6,332 nucleotides of DNA from an uncultured Bacteroidota bacterium. Lineage in GTDB: Bacteria; Bacteroidota; Bacteroidia; 2-12-FULL-35-15. The notes below the pieces were generated by a model. The model was not told the origin of the DNA. It saw nothing but the letters and a program-made list of their open reading frames with translations, and searched no databases. Below, one piece after another: positions 1-6,011 of this stretch. How positions within the stretch are numbered: the stretch's first letter is position 1; the number at the start of each line of letters is the position of its first letter. Made by a program: the position numbers and the translations under genes. The stretch lies in the NCBI GenBank assembly GCA_903881065.1, contig CAIRRW010000448.1:1-6332 (forward strand), given 5' to 3'.

Positions 1-888
1 ACAAAAAGCTCTTGCTTGTTTCCATGTAACACCTACAACAGGATAGTCATCATAAGACACATGCCAAAAATACATATTTGTCATCGGCTCGTTAAAAGAA
101 TAAGTAAAATCATGAACCCAAGCTAATGTATCAGGATAAACATTGATGACATCTTTCACAATAAAAACACTTCTATCTTTATCTTTTCTTTCTCTCATGC
201 TGTAATTACCACTTCCATCGGAAATCTGGTCTTTTACATCATAATGCCCTAGTGTTTTATTATCCCCAACACTAGTATTTTGATACCCGTTAATAAAATC
301 TAAACCAGTTTTTTCATCAGGTGATTTTGAAGGTTTAAAACGATTAGACTTATTAGCTGCCATACGTAAATTGATCCAATAATATTCGTAATTTAATTTA
401 CGAGTGTCCAATTCTCGACGTTTATAATATCTCTCATCTGGAGGAAGGTACATAAATTCTAAAACTTCCCTAACATCTTGTTCATCGTAACCTATAGCGG
501 TTTCAAAGTTTACTAAAGGAGGTTCAATCGGTTGTTCAAAATCATCAGTAGCAATTCCATGATCATCATTCCCATTTTCAATTAATGCCCGGTGCGCGAT
601 TGAATCTTTGACCCAATAAACAAATTGACGATATTCATTATTAGAAATTTCTGTCTGGTCTATATAAAATGCTTGAACTGATACTGTTTTTGCTTTCGTA
701 GTATGTGCATAAGGAGCATCCTCATCGCTTGGCCCCATATTATAACTTCCCATAGGAAGATATAGCATACCAAACGGATCTATATCAAACCATTCGGCTC
801 GAGGTTGGACACCAATAAGTTCTCCAGTGCTTTTCTCACAACTTGTGGCTAAAACAGCTATTGAACCAAATAAGAGCAACTTTTTCAT
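1..888 (-). CDS. gldK: T9SS/gliding-motility lipoprotein GldK (PorK), N-terminal part, cut by left edge
   Basis: I translated 296 open codons from the ATG at 888 to the window edge; an in-frame TAA directly precedes this ATG, so it is the first possible start. The N-terminus (MKKLLLFGSIAVLATSC) is a lipoprotein signal peptide with the acylated Cys at residue 17. Residues about 38-92 match the start of an FGE/SUMF1-type domain (LPMGSYNMG, then FYIDQTEISNNEYRQFV). A long insertion (about 100-265) follows, and the fold resumes at YDDYPVVGVTWKQARAFC (279-296). An FGE-like fold with this insertion behind a lipoprotein signal is characteristic of GldK/PorK, usually well over 400 aa, so roughly a third is missing. 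In the family, GldK/PorK anchors to the outer membrane and forms the periplasmic ring with GldN/PorN of the type IX secretion system. It lies 117 bp downstream of porP on the same strand, matching the porP-gldKLMN order. A generic FGE-domain lipoprotein is the less likely alternative. Confidence 0.9.
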   Translation of the reverse strand, partial: MKKLLLFGSIAVLATSCEKSTGELIGVQPRAEWFDIDPFGMLYLPMGSYNMGPSDEDAPYAHTTKAKTVSVQAFYIDQTEISNNEYRQFVYWVKDSIAHRALIENGNDDHGIATDDFEQPIEPPLVNFETAIGYDEQDVREVLEFMYLPPDERYYKRRELDTRKLNYEYYWINLRMAANKSNRFKPSKSPDEKTGLDFINGYQNTSVGDNKTLGHYDVKDQISDGSGNYSMRERKDKDRSVFIVKDVINVYPDTLAWVHDFTYSFNEPMTNMYFWHVSYDDYPVVGVTWKQARAFC

Positions 889-1005
889 TTATTTATTATT
901 TTAATTATTAAAAGTTCTTACAAAAACTAAATCGTTTAAAAAAATAACCTTCCAAAAACAAAGCGGAGTAACTTTTACGGAAATATTATATTTAGGTTTC
1001 AAATA

Positions 1006-1977
1006 TTACAAAAATCTTTCATTCATATGACCATGTTTTTTCTCTGGCTTAATGAATTTATGGCAATACCCTAGCATGATTTCATGGGTTCCATTGCTAT
1101 ATTTTTTAATATTAGAAGTAGTAATATCATAAGAATAACCAAATTTAAATCCTTTCCACTCTAAACCTGCTATTGCCACTACAGCATCGCTCAAACGATA
1201 GGAAGCTCCTAAGAATACCATTTTATTCCATCTTACCAATGCATTAACATCTAATTGAGTGGATGAAGCATCAGATTTTGTCAAGATAGAAGGAGTTAAT
1301 TCGAAAGCAGGGCTCAATGTGAATGTATAACCTGCCATAACATAATAGTGACGAGCCATTTTAAAATCGTACTTCCATGGGTAAGAAACGCCATTTAAAG
1401 TGGTTGTTCCTGATTTAGTCATTGCTTGATCAGGTAAATGGTCGGAAGACAACCCAACATATAATTTTGGTGAAGTATAATATAATCCGAATCCAACATC
1501 ATATGTTGTATTTTTTGCACCTGACCAAGGAATTGCTTGATCAGTGCCTCCACCTGTGTTAGTAGTTGTTCCGTCAGGGGCAACAAAATTATCGCCAACA
1601 CCTAAAGATTTCTGCATTACACCTAAATCCAAACCACCACACAACATTCCAATCCCTAAATTATAATGAAATGAATATGCAAGTTTCGCTGCAAATGTTT
1701 TATCAAATCCTAATTGATCCTGATAAGCTGTTAATCCAACTCCACCATGAAGAATTTCACCATAATCAACACTAAACAATCCTGTTTTTGGAGCACCTGG
1801 AAAATTTGTCCATTGCTGACGATATAACAAAGTAGCACAAAGCGCTTGATTTGTACCAGCGTAAGCAGGATTTACATCTAAACGATTGAACATATTCATG
1901 CTAAATTGGGCATCTTGTTGAGCGAAAGTTACTAGTCCAGTAACCGTAAAAGCAATAATAGTAAGGATTTTCTTCAT
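1006..1977 (-). CDS. porP: PorP/SprF-family type IX secretion outer-membrane protein
   Basis: This is a 323-aa protein. I chose the ATG at 1977 rather than the in-frame ATG at 2001 because it gives a clean Sec signal peptide (MKKILTIIAFTVTGLVTFA, cleavage after Ala19) and sits behind an A/T-rich leader; the longer form adds MFIIKKYK before it. The mature start QQDAQFSMNMFNRLDVNPAYAG is the PorP/SprF hallmark, followed by LYRQQWTNFPGAPKTGLFSVDY. The rest alternates aromatic and glycine residues as expected for outer-membrane beta strands, and the chain ends in NERFL. In P. gingivalis PorP is an outer-membrane component of the T9SS; in F. johnsoniae the paralogue SprF is needed for secretion of SprB. 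Bacteroidota genomes often carry many PorP-like paralogues, but this copy lies directly upstream of gldK, so it is probably the core-operon PorP. A candidate promoter lies about 55 bp upstream. Confidence 0.9.
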   Translation of the reverse strand: MKKILTIIAFTVTGLVTFAQQDAQFSMNMFNRLDVNPAYAGTNQALCATLLYRQQWTNFPGAPKTGLFSVDYGEILHGGVGLTAYQDQLGFDKTFAAKLAYSFHYNLGIGMLCGGLDLGVMQKSLGVGDNFVAPDGTTTNTGGGTDQAIPWSGAKNTTYDVGFGLYYTSPKLYVGLSSDHLPDQAMTKSGTTTLNGVSYPWKYDFKMARHYYVMAGYTFTLSPAFELTPSILTKSDASSTQLDVNALVRWNKMVFLGASYRLSDAVVAIAGLEWKGFKFGYSYDITTSNIKKYSNGTHEIMLGYCHKFIKPEKKHGHMNERFL

Positions 1978-2031
1978 TTTATATTTTTTAATTATAAACA
2001 ATTTAATAGTTGTTTTTGTAATTAGAGGTCG

Positions 2032-2062
2032 CTAAATTAGATATAAGTTTGTTAAAAACAAA
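2032..2062 (-). promoter_or_regulatory. Candidate Bacteroidota promoter for porP-gldK
   Basis: On the minus strand, TTTG (2062-2059) is followed after exactly 19 bp by TAATTTAG (2039-2032). This fits the Bacteroidota sigma-ABfr consensus (TTTG, 19-21 bp, TAnnTTTG) with one mismatch in the -7 element. It would place the transcript start near 2026, with a leader of about 50 nt before the porP ATG at 1977. The surrounding sequence is very AT-rich, so a chance match is possible. Confidence 0.4.
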
Positions 2063-2072
2063 TTTTTTAACA
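2050..2072. repeat. Perfect 9-bp inverted repeat overlapping the porP -33 element
   Basis: TGTTAAAAA (2050-2058) and TTTTTAACA (2064-2072) are perfect inverted copies separated by CAAAT. The spacer and inner right arm cover the TTTG of the candidate porP promoter. The repeat also lies 40 nt after the stop codon of the arginase-like gene, so it could be an AT-rich hairpin ending that transcript or a regulator site for porP. Stem stability is low because it has only two G-C pairs. Confidence 0.35.
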
Positions 2073-2111
2073 TTTTATTGTTCAAAATAAAAATTACTCC
2101 AATTTCATGAA

Positions 2112-3281
2112 TCATCCTAATTTCTGAAAAGTCTTCCACCATTTATTTGGCATTTCATCATTACATGCCGTTTCATAATCACTGTAAGAACAAGGAACCA
2201 AGTGGTGTCGCTCATATTTTATCTGTTGATTTACAGGATAAGGAACATCCATCCACCAACGATCACTTTTATTGCTTTTATAAAAAACTATTTCATGATC
2301 ATGGTCCTTTATTGAAACGCGATACTTGGTATATTCTGATTTATCAACTATTGGATAATCCTGTTTTCGATTATAATACCCATCAATAAAATACCAAATC
2401 ATTTGTGCAACCAAATGTGCTGTTTGTTTATTATTATCAAATGCCGGATTTATTTCATAAAAACCTATTGATGATAGTTTATCACTCATGCCTGCATAGC
2501 GTGTGATTTGACAAGCCTCTTCGCCATAAAATCCATTTGGCGAAGCATTCCCGTTGCCTGGAGCATCGCATTGACGAATGCATGAAACATCAAAAGTAAC
2601 TATATCAGCGTTGCGTACAATTGGTTCTACTTCTTCTATATTCTTGCGAACATGCCCTAAACGATGCGCATCAAAGAATAATTTATCCATTAATTCTATA
2701 GATGTTTGCTCAACAAAATATGTTTGATAACCAATATTACTGTAATTAAAAAGGATGTTAGGTTTATGCAAAATTATTTTACTTAAATAACTTTGTGAGT
2801 TAAGTTCTTTTTCTCCATCGCCAATATCAAAAGATGAATCGACCGAAACAATATTAATCGTCTGCTCCAGTTTAAGATATGCAAGATAATTACAATAGGT
2901 GAAATCCTGCGAGCCGCCAATAACAATGGGAACAATGTTTTTTTTGAGTAATTGAGCTAATACATCAGTCACGGCAAAGTAACTGTCTTCAATAGTATTG
3001 CCCCTTTTTATATTTCCTAAATCAACAATATTGGTAATATAATTTCCTTGATATAATTTATATAAATTTTCTCGAACGTAATGCGCGGCTAACCCACAAC
3101 CTTCATTATTTAAGGCTTTCCTGTCTTCCTCAACTCCGATAATTGCTAATTGTATATTATCTAAATTCGGAAAATCATTTTCATCAACATACGTTCTGAT
3201 TTTATTTGCATAGGAGGAATCAGTGTATTGATCAGCACCACTGAATTTCGAAATGTTAACCGGGGAAAAATATTCTTTCAT
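2112..3281 (-). CDS. Arginase/formimidoylglutamase-family protein with degenerate metal site
   Basis: This 389-aa protein begins MKEYFSPVNIS. It has the ureohydrolase (arginase/agmatinase/HutG) fold landmarks in order: VPIVIGGSQDF (117-127, for GGxH), VSVDSSFDIG (145-154, for DAHxD), VTFDVSCIRQCDAPGNGNAS (228-247, for SxDxDxxDPxxxPGTG), and GFYEINPAFDNNKQTAHL (273-290). Against human arginase I, three of six Mn ligands are retained (D148, D152, D231); the others read Gln125 for His, Ser150 for His and Ser233 for Asp. Glu276, aligned with the substrate-side Glu, is kept. Normal binuclear-Mn hydrolysis is therefore doubtful. Residues about 310-389 form an extension with RWWMDVPYP and a terminal KWWKTFQKLG. 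Bacteroidota homologues are commonly labelled formimidoylglutamase, but no other hut gene is present here. It lies between topA (135 bp upstream) and porP, same strand, with no signal peptide, so it is probably cytoplasmic. The fold assignment is secure; the function is unknown. Confidence 0.82.
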   Translation of the reverse strand: MKEYFSPVNISKFSGADQYTDSSYANKIRTYVDENDFPNLDNIQLAIIGVEEDRKALNNEGCGLAAHYVRENLYKLYQGNYITNIVDLGNIKRGNTIEDSYFAVTDVLAQLLKKNIVPIVIGGSQDFTYCNYLAYLKLEQTINIVSVDSSFDIGDGEKELNSQSYLSKIILHKPNILFNYSNIGYQTYFVEQTSIELMDKLFFDAHRLGHVRKNIEEVEPIVRNADIVTFDVSCIRQCDAPGNGNASPNGFYGEEACQITRYAGMSDKLSSIGFYEINPAFDNNKQTAHLVAQMIWYFIDGYYNRKQDYPIVDKSEYTKYRVSIKDHDHEIVFYKSNKSDRWWMDVPYPVNQQIKYERHHLVPCSYSDYETACNDEMPNKWWKTFQKLG

Positions 3282-3299
3282 AACAGAAACAAATTATGA

Positions 3300-3307
3300 C
3301 AAATTTA
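3300..3307 (-). promoter_or_regulatory. Possible -7 element before the arginase-like gene
   Basis: TAAATTTG on the minus strand matches the Bacteroidota -7 consensus TAnnTTTG exactly and ends 18 nt before the ATG at 3281. I find no TTG-containing -33 element at 19-21 bp upstream; the sequence there is near GATTAC. The implied leader would be very short. It may be a weak promoter or chance, in which case the gene depends on read-through from topA. Confidence 0.22.
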
Positions 3308-3359
3308 ACAAATACTCTTAAATGAATGTAATCTTATTTCTTCAAATAATATTTTCTAT

Positions 3360-3399
3360 ATAAGCTATAACCTTTTTATTGTGAAAAGATACAGCTTAT
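3360..3399 (-). terminator. Long hairpin 17 nt downstream of topA
   Basis: On the minus strand, ATAAGCTGTATCTTTT pairs with AAAAGGTTATAGCTTAT. This gives 16 base pairs including two G-U pairs, with one bulged T and a 7-nt CACAATA loop, starting 17 nt after the topA stop codon. No U-tract follows on the minus strand, so it is not a canonical intrinsic terminator; it could instead stabilise the topA mRNA end or attenuate transcription into the downstream arginase-like gene. The pairing was read by eye and its folding energy was not computed. Confidence 0.42.
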
Positions 3400-3416
3400 T
3401 AAAATGTTTTTTGATT

Positions 3417-5807
3417 TTACTTCTTAGCTGATTTCTTAGGAGCTTTCTTTGCCGTCTTTTTAGGAGCCGCAGTCTTAACTGCTTTCTTCTCTACTTTTTT
3501 TTTCTTGAAACGATTTCCTTTGCTTGCATTTTTTGGATCTGCAGCAATATCAAGGCACTCTTGTAAAGTCAATGCTTTGGGGTCAATTGTTTTTGGCAGT
3601 TTAAAGTTTTCATCACCAATTACTAAATATGGACCGAAACGACCATTCAATAATTGTACATCTGGATTTTCAGGGAATGATTTTATATATTTATCAATAT
3701 CTGCCTGGCGCTTTGCCTGTATTAATTCTATACATCTATCAGCAGTTACTGTCATTGGGTCATCTTCTTTTTTCAAAGAAACAAATTTACTGTTGTGCTG
3801 AATGTAAGGTCCGAAGCGGCCTATAGCCACTTTCATTTCTTTATCTTCAAAAATTCCCGCTACCCTTGGAAGTTTAAATAAATCAAGTGCCTCCTCAAAT
3901 GTTATAGTATCTATTCGTTGCGTTTTTCTTAGTCCAGCGAATTTTGGTTTATCCTTTTCATCAGTAGAATCACCTAGCTGCGCCATTGGACCAAATCTGC
4001 CAATACGAACAATTAATGTTTTGCCTGAAACTGGGTCTATTCCTAATTTACGCTCGCCACTTGCTCTATCCGAATTTTCAGAAGTATGTTCTACCAATTT
4101 ATGGAACGGAGTATAAAAATCCTTCAACATTTTTGTCCACACAATTTTACCTTCTGCAATTTCATCAAACTCCTCCTCCACTTTTGCTGTGAAGTTAAAA
4201 TCCATTATCTGCGGAAACTCTTTAAGTAAAAAATCATTTACAACCATTCCAATATCTGTTGGAAACATTTTCGATTTTTCCGCTCCGGTTATTTCTGTTT
4301 TCTTTTCTACTTTTATAGAATTATTTTTTAAAGTAAGCACATCATAATGGCGTTCTTTCCCAGCTCTGTCTTCTTTTAGAACATATTCTCTTTTCTGAAT
4401 TGTAGATATTGTAGGTGCATAGGTACTTGGTCTTCCTATCCCAAGCTCTTCCAGTTTTTTAACCAAACTTGCTTCTGTATATCTTGCAGGAGGAGAACTG
4501 AAACGTTGTGTAGCCACAACTTCTGAAAGGTCAAGTTTATCTCCTACCTTCATTGCAGGCAACAATCCTTCTTCATCTTCAGCGTTCTCTTCATCAGTTC
4601 CTTCCATGTAAATTTTAAGGAAACCATCAAAAATAATTACTTCACCTTTACCAATAAAATCTATATCCGATTTATTATTTTCAATGGTTATGGATGTCAG
4701 TTCAAGCACTGCATCGCTCATTTGAGAAGCAATTGTACGCTTCCAAATTAAATCATACAATCGTTTATCATTATTATCACCATCAATAGTTTGGTTCTCA
4801 ATATATGTCGGACGAATCGCCTCATGCGCTTCCTGTGCACCTTTCGATTTAGTTTTATATTGATGAATGTTTAAATATTTCTCTCCGTAATTTTTTGTGA
4901 TAGCTTCTTTCGCTTGATTAATAGCAGTATCCGAAAGGTTGACACTATCCGTTCTCATATAAGTTATTTTTCCACTCTCATATAATCGTTGTGCAACAAC
5001 CATTGTTTGTGAAACGGAGAAACCTAACTTCCTGCTTGCTTCCTGTTGTAAAGTAGATGTGGTGAAAGGTGCTGAAGAAGTACGTTTGCCTGGTTTTACT
5101 TCTTTATTCTTAGCAGCAAAATTTGCTCCTTTAATTTGTTCCAGAAATTTTTCTGCTTCTTCTTTTGTGGTAAATCGTTTTGCTAAATCTGCTTTAAATG
5201 CTTTTCCATTTATATCAAATATACCGACAACCTTATAACTAAATGTAGAATTAAATGCGTCAATTTCTCTTTCTCTCTCTACTATCAATCGCACGGCAAC
5301 TGATTGTACACGACCTGCCGACAAGCTTGGTCTTATTTTTTTCCATAATACAGGAGATAATTCAAAACCAACTAAACGGTCAAGTATTCTTCTTGCCTGC
5401 TGTGCATCTACTAAATGTTTATCTATCGTTCTTGGATTAGCAATTGCATTTTTTATTGCAGGCTTAGTTATCTCATGGAAAACAATTCGTTTTGTATTGC
5501 TTTCTTTTAAACCAAGTGCTTCAAATAAATGCCATGATATTGCTTCTCCCTCGCGGTCCTCATCCGTTGCCAACCAAACTATTTCTGCTGCCTTTGCTAA
5601 TTTCTTAAGTTCTGATACAACCTTCGTTTTATCTTCCGAAACCTGATAATCAGGTTTGAAATTATTTTCAATATCAACTCCAAAACCCTTTTTCGCCAAA
5701 TCCCGAACGTGACCATAACTCGATTTCACAGTAAATCCTTCCCCCAAAAAACCTTCTATAGTCTTAGCCTTTGCAGGGGACTCAACGATTACTAAATTTT
5801 TGCTCAT
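3417..5807 (-). CDS. topA: DNA topoisomerase I (type IA)
   Basis: This complete 796-aa enzyme relaxes negatively supercoiled DNA by nicking one strand and passing the other. The Toprim domain (1-about 115) has the catalytic Glu9 in VESPAK and the Mg-binding DEDREGE at 82-88. The cleavage domain has SAGRVQS (163-169), the active-site Tyr283 in ITYMRTDS, EAHEAIRPT (326-334) and GIGRPSTYAP (456-465). All catalytic landmarks are intact. The C-terminus holds three repeats centred on GRFGP at 603, 663 and 722, spaced 60 and 59 residues, of the zinc-free Toprim_Crpt type; no four-cysteine zinc fingers are present, unlike E. coli TopA. A Lys/Ala-rich tail (about 768-796) probably adds non-specific DNA affinity. 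The start at 5807 (MSKNLVIVESPAKAK) is the family's normal N-terminus, with a good promoter about 70 bp upstream. An A9 run in the mRNA falls at codons 768-771, at the start of the tail. Confidence 0.98.
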   Translation of the reverse strand: MSKNLVIVESPAKAKTIEGFLGEGFTVKSSYGHVRDLAKKGFGVDIENNFKPDYQVSEDKTKVVSELKKLAKAAEIVWLATDEDREGEAISWHLFEALGLKESNTKRIVFHEITKPAIKNAIANPRTIDKHLVDAQQARRILDRLVGFELSPVLWKKIRPSLSAGRVQSVAVRLIVEREREIDAFNSTFSYKVVGIFDINGKAFKADLAKRFTTKEEAEKFLEQIKGANFAAKNKEVKPGKRTSSAPFTTSTLQQEASRKLGFSVSQTMVVAQRLYESGKITYMRTDSVNLSDTAINQAKEAITKNYGEKYLNIHQYKTKSKGAQEAHEAIRPTYIENQTIDGDNNDKRLYDLIWKRTIASQMSDAVLELTSITIENNKSDIDFIGKGEVIIFDGFLKIYMEGTDEENAEDEEGLLPAMKVGDKLDLSEVVATQRFSSPPARYTEASLVKKLEELGIGRPSTYAPTISTIQKREYVLKEDRAGKERHYDVLTLKNNSIKVEKKTEITGAEKSKMFPTDIGMVVNDFLLKEFPQIMDFNFTAKVEEEFDEIAEGKIVWTKMLKDFYTPFHKLVEHTSENSDRASGERKLGIDPVSGKTLIVRIGRFGPMAQLGDSTDEKDKPKFAGLRKTQRIDTITFEEALDLFKLPRVAGIFEDKEMKVAIGRFGPYIQHNSKFVSLKKEDDPMTVTADRCIELIQAKRQADIDKYIKSFPENPDVQLLNGRFGPYLVIGDENFKLPKTIDPKALTLQECLDIAADPKNASKGNRFKKKKVEKKAVKTAAPKKTAKKAPKKSAKK

Positions 5808-5878
5808 ACAGTTTTTATTGAATTGTTTGGTTGCTAAAAAGTCTTTTTCAATGCAATCACTTTTTTTAAAATCGGCTG

Positions 5879-5911
5879 CAAAGTAAGCAAATCAAAATTG
5901 AATAATGCAAA
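5879..5911 (-). promoter_or_regulatory. Promoter for topA, Bacteroidota type
   Basis: On the minus strand, TTTG (5911-5908) and TTACTTTG (5886-5879) are separated by 21 bp, and TTACTTTG continues as TTACTTTGCAGCC. This matches the TTTG / TAnnTTTG arrangement with one mismatch at the second base of the -7 box. The transcript would start near 5873, giving a leader of about 65 nt before the topA ATG at 5807. Confidence 0.5.
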
Positions 5912-5926
5912 TTTATTTTTTCTGGA

Positions 5927-5939
5927 ACAAGATACATCA
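5927..5939 (-). repeat. 13-bp near-direct repeat, copy 2 (topA-proximal)
   Basis: Minus strand TGATGTATCTTGT differs by one base from TGATGTACCTTGT at 5979-5991. This copy ends 15 bp upstream of the topA -33 element. Two same-orientation copies 52 bp apart (about five helical turns) could bind a regulator, but a 12/13 match in AT-rich sequence may be coincidence. Confidence 0.3.
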
Positions 5940-5978
5940 ACATAAAAGCACCTCCACAACACCTATAAATAAAGGATT

Positions 5979-5991
5979 ACAAGGTACATCA
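5979..5991 (-). repeat. 13-bp near-direct repeat, copy 1 (NUDIX-proximal)
   Basis: Minus strand TGATGTACCTTGT is the partner of the copy at 5927-5939, in the same orientation with 12 of 13 bases identical. It lies 20 nt past the NUDIX stop codon. No hairpin or U-tract typical of a terminator is visible around it. Confidence 0.3.
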
Positions 5992-6011
5992 TTTTTTTAT
6001 TAAAACATGCC

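Noticed and set aside
889..1005. Possible separate promoter for gldK in the gap after porP (TTAGTTTTTG region)
   Set aside because: The best TTTG / TAnTTTTTG pairing needs a 23-bp spacer and an irregular -7 box, so it is not convincing; co-transcription with porP is simpler. No clear terminator hairpin is visible either.
1566..1775. A 69-codon plus-strand frame inside porP
   Set aside because: It is fully antisense to a convincing PorP coding sequence, has low-complexity His/Gln/Asn-rich content typical of a shadow frame, and has no recognisable domain.
1978..2001. Upstream in-frame ATG adding eight residues (MFIIKKYK) to PorP
   Set aside because: The shorter start gives a standard signal peptide immediately at MKKIL and is preceded by a typical A/T-rich leader.
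2147..2389. An 80-codon plus-strand frame opposite the C-terminal extension of the arginase-like gene
   Set aside because: It is antisense to a conserved-looking extension, with no domain, promoter or leader that supports it.
3421..3503. Repetitive sequence at the topA 3' end considered as a tandem repeat or mobile-element scar
   Set aside because: It is explained by Lys/Ala-rich codons of the basic tail, which is common in TopA of this kind.
3505..3826. Two overlapping plus-strand frames opposite the 3' part of topA
   Set aside because: They lie antisense to the GRFGP repeat region of a conserved enzyme and encode no motif; open frames arise by chance there.
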